Positions 37,340 to 49,885 of a DNA stretch of 64,000 bases are shown here, piece by piece (position 1 is the first letter of the stretch; each line of letters starts with the position of its first letter). The stretch comes from Nymphaea colorata. Taxonomy: Eukaryota > Streptophyta > Magnoliopsida > Nymphaeales > Nymphaeaceae. A program made the position numbers and the translations under genes. The notes under the pieces were generated by a model. The model saw only the letters and a list, made by a program, of their open reading frames with translations. It searched no databases and was not told the DNA's origin. Location of the stretch: NCBI RefSeq assembly GCF_008831285.2, contig NC_045144.1, positions 23,019,716-23,083,715 on the forward strand, read 5' to 3'.

Positions 37340-37690
37340 AAGAATTCAAAGAGGATAGAGAAGTACAACCAAAAAATGAGAAATACTCATGTTGAAGCCA
37401 ATTTATAGTCTCAGATTAAAAATTGCAGATTTATTCCACCATTTTTGACATATTCCCAAAACCTGATCAGATTTAATGAAAATGAATGCCGCAACATTTT
37501 TGCTAAATGATCTTTTATAAAGAGGCTTACGAAAGTAAAATTTGTTTTGCAACCAAATATTGAGTTAAAATTGCATAAAGGCACCCTTATGGGTTATCAA
37601 AACAACAAAAAGAGGGTCTCGAAAATTATTTTGAAAATAAAGGAAGAAAACCTCTGTATAAAATTCTGAATTGAAGCCTCCTTGATTTTA
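37340..37690 (+). repeat. Fragment resembling gypsy LTR block
   Basis: The string aatgccgcaacatttttgct followed by gaggcttacgaaag (37,485-37,535), then an aaaagagggt block near 37,610, mirrors 10,233-10,370 and 17,560-17,690 in the gypsy LTRs (atgccgcaacgtttttgct, aggcttgcgaaag, aaaagggggt). Order and spacing agree. I infer an older, diverged LTR of the same or a sister family, plus orientation. No internal gypsy sequence follows; a copia pseudogene starts within about 130 bp. Confidence 0.55.
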
Positions 37691-37819
37691 AGTTATTTTA
37701 GAATATTGGTAGAGTATTCATGGCTTAATATGCATGTTTCCTTATGATGTATATACTCTAACAGTGGCTTGTCCTCTTCTTTGTGAGTTTCTTAACTTGT
37801 CATTAAAATTCAAATTTAG

Positions 37820-40800
37820 AAATGACTTTTAGAGTGGAAGCCTTAGAATTTGCCAAGACTGAAAAACTCAATGGAATCAACTTTCATGCATTCATGCATG
37901 GAAGCGTAGGATTCTCTTGGCCTTGACACTTGAGTGGTTGATTCATGTCATGGACAATCATTTTTCTATCTTTGGTGACAAGCCCACATATGAGGAAAAG
38001 AAGGCCTATGATGTTTTTGAGACAAATGATCTGATGGCTAAAACTATTATGTTAGCCTTCATGAAAGTTGACCTAATGAGGGTATTTGAGGACCATCCAA
38101 CAGCTAAAGAGATGTTTGATGTTATCTCCTCGAAGTATAGCACCAGCACTATGATGCATATTTTGTTACTCGTAGAGCAGTATAATTCATATAAAATGAA
38201 TGAGTTAGTTAGAGTGGTTGATTATGTCAACAAGATATTGGTCTTTGCTAAAGACCTGGCCATAATGGGAAACATGATTTCAGACAACATGTAGATCTAT
38301 ATGATCTTGAATAGCTTGCCTCTTCTTGGGACATGATAGTCATTAACTTGAATCGTCACTTTGATACTTTTGACTCTAGAAAAGCTCCCCATCCAACTAG
38401 CTATTCAGCAAAAAACACCTGACTAAGAAAAAGGATGCAGAACTTATGATAGCCCAGGATAAACCCGCTAATAGTCATATGCTAATCAAACTCAAACAAA
38501 TTAAAAAGAAAAATGATGGTAAGTTTACGGGCAAATTTATAGGTTCTCATAGATGTCAAGGAATTGTAGTGGAATGATACAAGTGCGAGAAGCTAGAGCA
38601 CATGAAGAAGAACTGCAGGACGAAGTTCCTGAACAAGAAGAACAACGATGGTTAGCACAATAGCAACATAAATCAAAATCAAGAGGACTACATCAAAGAA
38701 GTCATATGTGTTATGTCAGAGTGTCTGTGTGCAAATGAAGAACTAACTGGTTGGTGGGTAAATTTTGGGCTACTTTTCATATAGAAAAAACAAAGGAAGA
38801 TTTGGTCTGTATGGAAGACTTGGGTCTAAGAGTACAAAAGGTCTATATGAGAAATAATTCATATTGTGATGCCATGAGCGTCGGGTCATATCGACTCAAT
38901 GTTGGAGGCACCAGTGTCATTCTAAATGAGGTGTTTGATGTTCCTTCTATGAGAATGAATGTAGTGTCTATTCCTGCTTTGATTGGGAAAGGTTTTGAAG
39001 TTTGTTTTATATAAAAAAAAGTCATAGTGGGAAAACATGGCAACACCATGTCTAAAGGGAAATATGTAAAAGAACATTACATATTTAATTTCAATGAAAT
39101 GCTTTCAGGTGCTGCTTATATTGACTCTATATTGAATGTCAGTATAAACTTATGGCATGAAAGATTAAGCCATGTAAGTATTAACAAGATGAAGACTCCA
39201 ACACAACTATGTTTAATACCTGATATTAATATAAATGATTTTGCAGAATGCGAGTCATGTTTATATAGAAAGATGGTAAGAAATCCCTTCTCTTATGAAG
39301 TAATTTGGGCTTGAGAAATTTTCAGGGTCGAAACACATAACAGATGTGAACTTTTTAGGTTCCAAATATACACTAGCATGTTATATTTCAGAATAGTCAT
39401 TGATGATTTCTCAATGTTTGGTTATGTTTACTTGAACAATAATAAATATGAAGCCCTTGAGAAATTCAAGGAATACAAAAGTAAAGTTGAGAGACAGCTT
39501 GGCAAATACATCAAGGTTGTAAGGTCTGATCGAGGTAGTGAGTATACATCAAATGACTTCCTCAAATACTGTATAGACCTAAGAATTAATAGGAAAAGAC
39601 AATGCCTAGAACACCACAACAAAATAGTATAGCTAAGAGGTGTTACAAAACCGTCTTTTACTGGTGAGAACCATGTTTGTATGTGCACACTTACCCAAAG
39701 TATTCTGGGATGAAGTTGTATTAACAGCTATGTATACTATAAATCGAGTGTCTTGCAAAGCAGTCCCAACAAATTCTTATAAGAGCTGGACTGGTGTGAA
39801 ACCAGATCCAAGTCATCTCAAGAGATGGAGATTTGTAACTCATGTTAAAATCCTAGATACAAAAATAGATAAACTGATTAATAGATCTGTAAGATGCTTA
39901 TTTATTGAATATCCAAAAGGATTCAAAGGTTACAGATTATATCATTAGACTATGGGACTTATCGAAAGTAAAGATGTAAATTTCATAAAAGGACTCAGTA
40001 ATGAGGACAATGACCTAGTAGAATATCAAACCAATCTATTGGATGATCTAATTTACTCATATGAACATTGTAACAATGAACCAACTGGGGAACAAATTGA
40101 TAAAGAATAAATTGATTCGAGTGCCTCATTTTCTCATACTTTGTTAGGTCATAAAAGATGTAGAGCTCCTCCTTTATATTTGAATGATTATTATGTATAC
40201 TTGGCAGAAGAGCTATACTATTTAGTTCATATTGATGAAATGCCAGATAATTTGACATATGATGAAGAGATAATTTCACATGGATTGTCAGATTGGGGAA
40301 AAGCTATGGATGAACAAATTGAATCCATAGAAATGAATAAAGTCTAAAAATTAATATAACTTCTTGAAGGAAAAAAACTCATCCGGTGTAAATGGGTGCT
40401 AAAGAAAAAGTATAAGGTTGATGGACCAGCCATGAAATTTAAAGCAAGACTAGTGGCAAAAAATTTTTCCCAAAAAAAAGAAATTGTTTATTTAGAAACT
40501 TATTCACCAATTGCAAAATTTGCTTCAATCAGAATAATTTTGGCAATTGCAACTTTTTATGACTAGGATATTTTGTAGATGGATGTAAAAAACAGTTTTT
40601 GAAATGATGAGTTAAAAGAAACTATTTATATGACACAACTAGAAGGATATGTCATCAAAGAAAATAAAGATAAGGTGTACAAGTTTAAAAAATCCCTGTA
40701 CAGCAACATTGAGCCTAGAATGATATATTGATTGTCTTTTAAAGGAGTTTTGAATGCAACATTGCAAATTGATTCGGACTCCCATAGCCAAAGGAACAAA

Positions 40801-41425
40801 TCTAAGCAGAAGCTATTGTTCAAGTGAAGAACAAGACTTAACATAAGCGTTCCTATTGGTCTTGTGAGTCGCTACCAAAGTAATCTTGGTTGGCCTCACT
40901 AGCAAGTAGTAAAAAAGATTTTCGATATATTAAAGGAACAAAAATCGTGAAATTGTCCTACTAAGCTGATGAATTAACTTTATTTGGCTATTCTAATGTT
41001 GATTTTGCTGGTCGTAAAGATGATAGTAACTCCACATATGTATATATGTTTCGCTGTCAGGGAGAAGTGATAGCCTAGTCGTGTAAGAAACATGAATGTA
41101 TTAGCATACTTAAGAAGCATAGCATGTAGCATGTAATGTTGCAACTGCCTTTGTTGTCTGGATAAATCAATTTTTAAAAGACTTGATGCTAGATTTTAGT
41201 CATGAACCAGTTCAAATATATTGTGAAAATTAGACAACGATATTTCTTATAACATAGAGCTATTAAGTCTAAGAATATTCATATATTGGTGAAATACCAT
41301 TATGTACATAAAATGATTGAGAATAATGAAATCTCAGTTGATTACATGTCTACCAATAATATGGTAGCTGACCCCTTAACTAAAACAATTTCTAAAGATT
41401 TGTTTACCAAGCATGTAGCCCATAT
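37820..41425 (+). pseudogene. Ty1/copia retrotransposon pseudogene
   Basis: Gag is at 37,820-38,290 (LMAKTIMLAFMKVDLMRVFE). A zinc knuckle near 38,577 (YKCEKLEHMKKNC) has its first Cys replaced by a stop. A protease remnant is near 38,750, its Asp box lost. The pre-integrase block is at about 39,150-39,290 (LWHERLSHVSINKMK, then CESC). The integrase core is at about 39,390-39,940 (VIDDFSMFGYVY, VRSDRGSEY), but the third acidic residue is changed (IAKRC). The RT start is at 40,380-40,710 (KWVLKKKYKVDGPAMKFKAR, later QMDVKNSF). RNase H is at 40,960-41,420 (GYSNVDFAGRKDD, VADPLTK). Integrase before RT is the copia order. The RT palm box between 40,710 and 40,900 is deleted. No flanking LTRs were found. 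Confidence 0.88.
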
Positions 41426-41429
41426 GGGG

Positions 41430-43070
41430 CTAAGATATGTTTGAAAGGTTGCGAAGGGAAGTCATTGAAGTAAAAACATCGCTACAAAAATTATGCATTT
41501 TGTGCCTCGTAGAAGCAAACCCACAAATTCTCTCTTCTTCGATCTCTCTCTCTTTGTTCTCTTGTTTCAGTTGCTGGTGCCACATGCTGTTTTGGTACTT
41601 CTACCGTTTGTGTGCTCATCATGAAGACTTTGTTGGAGAACTCGCTTACGAAACATAAAATGGATCAAGGGAGTCATTCCACTACAAAAACTCCAACTCG
41701 CTCATGAAAAGTGGTAAAGGCATGGAAGACTATTAACAAGCAAGTGTTTAAATTAAGGTTTGGTGTTGGAAAAGTAGATCAAAAGTGGTATTCAAAATAG
41801 AAACTTTTACCTTTTCCACAGAACAGTTTACAATTGTGTATGCTGAAAAAGGAAAAAAAAAATTCCTAGTTGCATATCATAGCTTATCATATGATGTGTC
41901 TCGCAATGTAAGGTTTGGGCTCATAATTAAGGTTCTAAAATATAGGTAGCTGCATTAACATTCCTATTAGGATTTCTTGAATAATATCACTTTATACACA
42001 CTATTTGAAAGGTACAAATACATTACAAATGCTAGGGAAAATCTGCACGATTGGAGCAGGACTCCAAATTAAGGTGGTTCCAGTACGTAAATAGTTGTGT
42101 TCACATTCTGTTCAAGGCTTTTCTACAATGTCATTTGTATGCCAATTTGTTTAAGCCAGGAACTGGTGTGTAAAATTAGCATATATGAAGTTATAAAAGC
42201 TTAGCAACTTTGCAACAATGTTACTTTCTATCCATTATTTGAAAAATTATTTATTGATCAGTTCCATTTTAGATGTATTGCTCTACCCTTTTGAAGAGCA
42301 TTTCCATTATATTAACAGAAAAAGCACTTTTGACTGAAAATTTGAAATTGAGTAACTAGTATTGGATGACCAAATTTAAGGCACGCATGTATACAAAAGA
42401 CCAAACCAGTTAGTTAGAAGCCAAGCTGGCTAGACAACTTTAATAAATGCTTTATTACGCCTTTCATGTTATCTTATCATGTAAATGTAATTTTTATGAG
42501 TAATTTGGTGGAATGTACATATAAGATTACAATTTCCCAGGTTTAGAAGCATGTACTTTTTTGAGACATCAAAATTTCAACTTATCTCCTTAATAATAAC
42601 ACTTATATAAAGGTCATGACTTTCTGGGAAATCATATTTGAACAATTACATACTTTACCAAAAGGTAGTGATGGGCAAAGTATCATATTTAGATATATGT
42701 CTAAATATGCTATTAGAGTACTGAAAATGTACTTTAGAATACATGTAGTGCTTGAAAGGATGCACAAAATAATAATTTGAATGGCTTCCTTACATGTAAT
42801 CTAATATTGGATTAATAAAGGTCTATTTACTTTTCCAAGTAACATAAATTATTTGAGTTTCTTGGATGATCTTGTAGAGGTTTGTTCAGCCCGTTAGCCT
42901 AAGAAAAGAAAGATGTGTCATTTAAAGGGGTAGCTAGATTAATGACTCAAGTACATTTTAATAAGGAGGCAACGAGTGCGGTCGGGGGCTGTAGCTGCCC
43001 CCCTATGATTGTCTTAGTTTTGTATTAGTGCTCTACAGCCCTATTAATGATCTCTTTCTCTCCTCCCCTC
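41430..43070. other. No recognisable gene
   Basis: AT-rich DNA. A CACTA-like cactacaaaaac occurs at about 41,680, but I found no partner end. Confidence 0.4.
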
Positions 43071-43073
43071 TCT

Positions 43074-43074
<1 letters not shown>

Positions 43075-43107
<33 letters not shown>
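43075..43107. repeat. TA microsatellite
   Basis: A run of ta repeats preceded by tctctctt. It directly abuts the 114-bp tandem duplication. Confidence 0.95.
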
Positions 43108-43109
<2 letters not shown>

Positions 43110-43330
43110 ATTTCAATGTATGAAAAGAAAGACTCATCTCACAAATGTTTATCGAGCAGTCGGATTTCGTTTAACCGGGCAGATGTGATTGTCAAGTCAA
43201 GAAAAAAAAAGGGTCTAAGTTCAATTTCAATGTATGAAAAGAAAGACCGATCTCACAGATGGTGATCGGGCAGTTGGATTTCGTTCAACCGGGCAGCCGT
43301 GTTTGTGAAGTCAAAAAAAAGAAAAAAGGA
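43108..43330. repeat. 114-bp tandem duplication
   Basis: Copies start caatttcaatgtatgaaaag at 43,108 and 43,222. Both contain a (g/c)agt(c/t)ggatttcgtt(t/c)aaccgggcag word and end in gtcaagaaaaaaaa-like A runs. About ten differences by eye, so older than the 357-bp array. Confidence 0.85.
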
Positions 43331-44120
43331 AACCGGTCAAAGGAGCCCACTTAAACCCCCACTTTCTCTCTGCTTTCCTTTCCCTCTTCTCTTCTCCTTC
43401 CCTCTCTCTTCTCTCTTCCCAGTCTCCCGTTCACACCTCTCTCTCTCTCTCAATGGTGACCATCTCCCTTTTACCAATTCTACAATATTGTGCATCTCTG
43501 AGGGTGATGGTTGCTGTCAACCAGCGATTATCTCTCTCTATCTGTCTCTCTCTCTCTCACTCTGCCTCTTTTCTGCCAGACAGGAAGCCCCTTATGTCAG
43601 GCATTTGGCATAATGGGAGACTCCCTCTCTCTATCTTATATATAATCTAATATATTAGTGTAATTTGTGCCTTTAGGAGCACAATTTATATTGTTTCTAA
43701 TTGAACTTTGCCCTGACTAAAGCTTGGAGTGAACTAGAGAGACTCTTTTAGAAAGTTAGTGAAATTCAGAATCCCTAGCCACGACAACTCCAGGGGCTTG
43801 TGGGGAAGCCTCCAACCACCAGTTCTTGGCTAAAGAAGCTAACATGACCTCTGAGATTGCCAAAGGAAGAAGCAATTTCTCTACAATGAGAGGCCATAGA
43901 TGGGAAGCCACGTATTGTCATCCCTGCCATGATTCGGGAAATCCAAACAAACCTTCTAACCTGCTAACAAAAACACGACTCAGAACACTACACAGTCACG
44001 CAGAAAGCCCACCTTCTCCAAATAGAAAAATTTTCATTGCGATTAGGGTAAACTCCCCTGTTTAAAAAGAGTATTGTGGGTGGGTTATTATATTACTAAC
44101 TCCTCCACCGACCCACTCTA
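43330..44120. other. CT-rich leader-like sequence, no gene
   Basis: 43,350-43,570 is strongly CT-rich. The following part shows no coding domain. Read on the minus strand, the end of this stretch (44,060-44,121) may be LTR sequence continuing from the gypsy remnant across the MITE. Confidence 0.35.
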
Positions 44121-44121
44121 A

Positions 44122-44779
44122 CGCCCTGTTTGGATGAAAGGAAAGGGAGGGAAAGGGAATGAAAGAACAATCAACAAAAATTTTGTTCGGTTGCAAAAGG
44201 AGGGAAAGGAAAGGAAAGAGAGCTCTAATGTAAATCCAATCCCTCAAAAATTGGAGGGATTCGGAAGAAAGGAAATGTCTATTCCTTTCTTCCATGTATA
44301 CTCTTACCATTTCCACCTGCCTGCAGAAGAGACATCAACCGACCTTGTGTGACTTTTTCTCTCCATCCTGCCACTGCTCGAGACTTGGATGGTATTTCAC
44401 AATGGCCCCTTTACTAAAATCAAGTTTTTGTGATTTTTATGCCATCCAATTAATGCACCTGAAAATGTCATTTTGTTTGATTGATATAATTTTTTATTAT
44501 ATTTATTACCATATAATGAAATGTCGAGTGTAAGTATGATTCATCTTCCATTGAATCAGGAAATCAAATTAAAAATTTTTGTATTTGAATGATAATTTTT
44601 TGAATGTTAGGGGTAATATTGTAAATTATTACAAATTATATCATTTCTTTTTTTTTGCTATCTAAACAAGCTTTATAGTCACCTCTTTCCTTTCCTTTCC
44701 CATCCCTTCCCTTCCTTTTCCATTCTCTTTTCCTCCCTTTCCTTTCCATCCCTCTCTTTCCCTCCATCCAAACAAAGCG
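44122..44779. mobile_element. 658-bp Tourist-like MITE
   Basis: The left end cgccctgtttggatg and the right end catccaaacaaagcg are inverted repeats (cgccctgtttggatg versus cgctttgtttggatg). They are flanked by taa on both sides (44,119-44,121 and 44,780-44,782), the 3-bp duplication typical of PIF/Harbinger (Tourist) MITEs. Subterminal purine-rich (44,138-44,220) and pyrimidine-rich (44,680-44,765) arms could pair. No coding capacity. It sits beside a gypsy 3' end remnant. Confidence 0.85.
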
Positions 44780-44822
44780 TAAGATAGATGTACTGCTTAC
44801 TTCTACTAACAATCCTAGACCT

Positions 44823-44926
44823 CATCACTTTGGATCTGATTCGAACTGTTTTGGGTCCCACCCCAACAACTCCCCCTCCCCTTCAAATCGCATCTTGTCC
44901 TCAAGGTGAGAATGCAGGGAACCTAG
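44823..44926 (-). pseudogene. Gypsy pol C-terminus and polypurine tract remnant
   Basis: The minus-strand frame reads LGSLHSHLEDKMRFEGEGEL and runs through gaaggggagggggag. A short 'HLEDKV-F-GEG' tail grading into a purine tract is the usual end of pol in several plant chromovirus-type gypsy elements. No integrase core is readable further upstream (plus 44,930-45,250). The call rests on this short tail only. Confidence 0.4.
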
Positions 44927-44949
44927 CTCATAGATTTTACCATAGGATT

Positions 44950-47450
44950 GGAACTTGCATTTCACCCATCAACAATTGAGATCTCTATGTGGAAACACAT
45001 TGTTTGATTTTGTATTGCAACACCAAATCTTCAGCAACGATCTCAAGTTGCATAGAGTCACTATTGGTTGCAAAAAAAAAAAAGAGAGAAATATGGGAAC
45101 ATCAAAAGACCAAAATAGATCTCTCATAAACTACCAGAAACATAAACAACTCCTTTATTAATAGAATCACAAACCATAAATCATCTACCACTTCAATTGG
45201 AAGAACCAGACTCTAAGACCATTTTGTCTAGCAGCATAACCAACAAAATCGCCTGTAAGGACCCAATCAAAACATTACCATGATGTGGGAATTTGGATCA
45301 ATAAGTTCAGAAAATATAGGAATTATGTACAGTCAGTCAACATGAAAGGGAAGATGAAGAATTATAGATGAAACATGATCGGTGGGAAAATACAAACTGT
45401 GTACATGGATGAAATCATTGCCATGTCTTTATCTGGAAGTAAAAATGCATAAGAAACATAAAAAAACCTGCCAAAAAGGAGTGACATAGAGGGAGAGAGA
45501 GATTGAGACATCAACCACTCTGTCTATGCAACCTAGTAAATCTCTCTCTCTCTCTCTCTCTCCCTCTCTCTCTCTCTCTTAAGACAAACGCACACACAGA
45601 GACACACAATATCTTGGCTATTACAAAAGTTATTAACTGTCTTAGCTTTATAATGGAAAAATGACTCACTTGATATTACTCTTAACATCTACAAGGTTAG
45701 ATTGCAAATTAAGAAGAAACTCATTTTAAGCTGTGTTGTTTAATTTGTTTTCCTATGCAAGTATTTTGGAATATATATCCTTCTTGTGTTTATCAATATA
45801 CCTCTCATCCAACAATTTTTGCTAGCAATACATATAGGAGTCTTCTCAGCCCCAGTTTGTGATTCGACATGGAAAAAACATGAGATGTTCAAGGTCCACC
45901 TCCATTTGGGTCTTAAACATGAGCACCTACAATCCAATGTTCAAGTAAACAGATAAGGGGCAGACTTTCTCTATGAAAGAACAAAACATCATCTTTTATA
46001 AGGTGTTAAGACATGTAGTGCAAGAAATTTTTTCATTTCAGATCATGGCCGGCAATTTGATGCCACACTAACTGGAGATTAAGAGAATTGAGAAGAGACA
46101 TCTCTGCTTTGTAAAGAGGACTCTCAAGTAGTTAAGAGGAGGGCAAAAAGCTCCTTGATATGAAGGGAGTCTCTGGCAAGGATGAAGTTCCATTAGTAAA
46201 GACAATTGCAATTTCTTGGTTGAATAGCTGGGAATGTAAAATTTTATTGTTTAGTTCTCCTTCTAAGCTTGGGGGTATAATATCAATCGACTGATGGACA
46301 AGGAAGATGCGATGCTGAAATATGCTACAGACTCAGCATGGTTTAAGATGTCTTCTCCCGTTGGCCTTACCTTCTTCTTGGTACCTCCACCAATAATTTG
46401 ATATGTTGTAGATAAGTGATGAGTTGAAGAACATTAGGCATCTGCTCACAAAGGTGAAAAAGATGTAGTGTGAAACAATTTATTTCCTCCACGTTTAAAA
46501 AATATACTAAAAGCAATGGCAATCATAAATCCTTTTATGCCAACAATTGTTCTAAGCAGAAAAATGTATTTAAACTTACATCAATTAAAGCGCCAAATAG
46601 TAATTAATAACAAAGGATAATGAACTAATTAAAAATTTAATTGTAATGACAAAACAATTATTTTTAACTATTCTTAAAAGAAAATAAATAAAAAACTATC
46701 ATAGAGCTTTAAATAGAATAACACCTAAGTTTTTAAAAATTGTTTGGTTTTTAATATCTAAAGAAGGGAGAAAACTGCAATGGTCATACAAAGTCACGAT
46801 ATATAATTACAGGTGTGAAGCTATATCTTACTCTAGCAGATGAAGAAGCAATAGGAATCTATCCTTCAACCGTTTCTCTAACAAAAAAAAGTCATGGCAG
46901 AACTTGACACCATCTATCCTCCAACTGCTCGTCATTCACCGAAAATGTATTGACATCAAACAAACTCTGGCAAATGAAGCTACTTCAAGCTGTCCAATGG
47001 TAAGGATGAAGCTGATTGATAGCCACACATGTGGCAGTGGTCGCAACGGCGGTGAGAAAAAGAGGAATCCAGTAGCTCATGAAAGAGGGAAAGCAATGAG
47101 CGAATGACCTTGTGAACTCTCAACACAAATTTGTATACGATGTCATGAAGTCTATGCTGATTAGGGGCTTGAATGGAGTTCTAAATGATCAACAAAGTTG
47201 TACGTATGTAGGATCTGGCAGAATTGTCCATGATCAGAGGCTTGGATGAAGTTATGATCAATAGATAAGCTGCTAGCATATCACAAAGGCCATGATGGTG
47301 TGGTGTTTTGATGAAGTTCTGAGCAATTGATAAAGTTACACACAATCTGAGACAGAGAATGGGAAAAGCATTGGAGATCAGGGGAAAGGAGACGGTGAAA
47401 GAGGTGAAATAGTTGGAAATGTGCAAAGTGTGAGGGTTTAGGGTGAGAAG
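44950..47450. other. No recognisable gene
   Basis: Non-coding DNA with a TC microsatellite (45,540-45,580). Short frames at 45,740-45,937 (minus) and 46,904-47,107 (plus) have no recognisable domain. Confidence 0.45.
45540..45580. repeat. TC microsatellite
   Basis: About 40 bp of tctctc with one ccc interruption. Confidence 0.95.
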
Positions 47451-47464
47451 GCATTAAATGGTAT

Positions 47465-49260
47465 TTAAACCAATTCAATGGTTTTAGGACCAGTTGTGAA
47501 AATGGTGTTCAGGACCCGTCTCATGCTCCTAGCCCTCTCATTCAAGGTTCTATTCATGAGTTCAACAAGTCGTGGTCTTTTTGAAATTGTTTTCTTTATC
47601 CGAATCTCAGCATAAAAGTCCTTGAGTTCCTTGTTGTCATATTCACCTCTATATTTGTATTGCATGCATTTCACTTTCCTGCCAATTTGATTTTTAACTT
47701 CATCCTTTCACCTTTTCAAAGTATAAAAAGTAGCAGATTTGTTTTTTAGAAAACAAACTAATACCTTCCAAGTGCAGTCATCAACAAATGTGACATAATA
47801 GAATGATCATCCAAGGGAACAACCAAGAGCTGGCCCCCAAACATCTATATGGACTAACTTCAACTTCTTCTTCTTTGATAGTCGCCTGACTTTAGAGAAG
47901 GTGACCCTTTCTTGCTTCTGGAAGATGCAATTTTGCAAAACGCAACTTCTATAGATTTCAAATTAGACAATTTATTCTTAGCGGCCATAATTTTGGTTCG
48001 TTTTTCACTCATATGTACATCACATTTTGATGTCCATCTTCCATAGCTTGTAATGCTATAATAGCAAGCTGTCATCAAATTTTTGTTGCAGCCTCTGTCA
48101 TTTATATCTCCAATTATATATAGAGTACAGTATGTTGCCTCATGCTACAATCATTGCATTTTTCGTTATCTTCTAACATCCTCCAACAAACGTAATCACG
48201 TACCCATCAACTTCAAACTGACCTATAGAATTCATATTTCTCCTCAAATCTTAAACATCACTGACATCCTCCAGTTTCCACACATGCCCATTCTGCATCT
48301 ATATATGGACATCACCCTTCCATACAATGTCTGATTGTTCATTATTTGCAAGATAGACCTTTCCAAAATTGTATGCAGCATAATTTTGCATATTGTTTTT
48401 ACATCAAGTAGAGTGAAAAGATGCACCAGAATTTAAAATCCAGGATTCAATGAAGCTATGTAGACTCAATGCTTAGGCTTCATATATGCCCTCTATGGCA
48501 ATATTTGTACTCTCCTTCATGTTTTTTATTTTTCCTTTTGAATAATCTACAATCTCTTTTCTAGTGACTTGGCTTTCCACAGTTCCAGCATCATTCTTCT
48601 TGAGGTTTGGACTAACTTATTCCTTTCGATTTTGACCAAACTCTCTCTTGAATACAGTTCATCCTATCCCTGCCTTGAATATTGAGAGAAGAAGTGAAAG
48701 TTTCTCACGCTTCTCTTCTACGATTATCTATGATCAAAGTCAGGTCTCAAACACTACTAAAGCTCAACGTTAGACCCATGAGAACTAATCACTACAGTCA
48801 CAGTTGCATCCCAACTGTCCGATGATGACAACAAAAGAATAAAAGCTTGAACCTAGTCAGAAAAATTTAACATTCAAAGAACTCAATTGAGACATAATCA
48901 CATTAAACTCATTTATATGATGAGTAACGAAATCACCTTTAGTCACCTTCAAATAAAATAAACGACACATTAGATAAACCTTATTTGAGGCAAAGGGTTT
49001 TTCACACATATCTGTTGGCACCTTCATCAAACCCACAGTTGTCTTCTCATTGACAATATTGAAGTCGACGTTCTTGGCTAGTGTCAAATGAATGACTTTG
49101 AGTGGCTATATGTCTAGTAACTACCAATTTTTATGTGACATTATTGTTGGCTTCACTCTAGTGATGGGTTGATGTAGTTTCTTTTAATATATGTAGTCTT
49201 CAAACTGCATCCTCCAAATCCCTTTCCATTGAACTTCTCGGTCCTTACCTTCCCTTCTTC
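47465..49260 (-). pseudogene. Ty1/copia gag-integrase pseudogene
   Basis: Minus-strand remnant, 5' part near 49,255. Gag appears at 48,857-49,087 (FNIVNEKTTVGLMK, later LFYLKVTKGDFVTHHINEFN). The protease box at about 48,430-48,450 reads WILNSGASFHS: the catalytic Asp of the D-S-G-A motif is Asn. The pre-integrase block is at 47,860-48,078 (HMSEKRTKIMAAKNKL). Integrase pieces lie at about 47,470-47,850 (HIDVWGPALG, YRGEYDNKELKDF, ELMNRTLNERARSM). Several stops interrupt it, the match ends inside integrase, and no RT or RNase H follows. It resembles the TNT1/Retrofit-style copia group; the exact clade is uncertain. It is not the same family as the copia at 37.8 kb. Confidence 0.85.
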
Positions 49261-49695
49261 CATCACCATTGCTCCCACTGTTCCTCTCAAGCATGAACTG
49301 GGTTCTGATATCTATGGTTAGGAATTATGCTTCCTCACTCTCTTGTCGCATACAAGAGAAGAAAACTGAAGAAGAGAAAGAACAAGAAGAAGACAAAAGG
49401 ATTTATGTGGTTCGAGGACAAGTGATCTCTTATGTCCACTGCCATATAGGGTTTTTCCATTGCCACATAAGAAAAATAAAAAATATGAATACAATGAAAA
49501 CCACCCTTTCATAAATATGGGGATTAGGGTAAACCTGCAAAAGGGCAGATTACATAAATGACCTTACAACGTTCCAGGCAAGGGGGTGCTGCCTCTTGCA
49601 ACTGCTAGCCAACTTATTGCAAATTTGGATCTCTGGATATTAGAGAATCCTATTAAGGGTTAGGCTCCATACTGCTATACACCCTTAACTATTGG

Positions 49696-49885
49696 CAGGG
49701 GTGTAGATAAGTGGGGGCATTGTGGGGTGTATGCCCCACGAAGCCCATTATGTGAAAGATTAAATTAGTGGGTTCAGTTATATAGGACAGTCCCACCAGA
49801 CCCAAGTCACTTCCCCATAGCCAATTAAAAATTTGTTAACTGTATGCTTAGTGCCCCATAGAAAAAAATTTCTGGCCCCGCCCTG
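49696..49885. mobile_element. 190-bp hAT-like MITE with perfect 8-bp TSD
   Basis: Starts caggggtgtag and ends ggccccgccctg (reverse complement cagggcggggcc). Flanked on both sides by actattgg (49,688-49,695 and 49,886-49,893), an exact 8-bp duplication. The right end resembles the hAT terminus at 18,273 (caggggcggagcc). The insertion lies about 35 bp upstream of the LINE ORF2 start. Perfect duplication suggests a fairly young insertion. Confidence 0.9.

Noticed and set aside
41679-41692. cactacaaaaac as a second CACTA terminus
   Set aside because: No partner end or subterminal repeats nearby. The word alone is too short.
47426-47440. agggtttaggg, a telomere-like word
   Set aside because: A single partial occurrence. 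Not a telomeric array.
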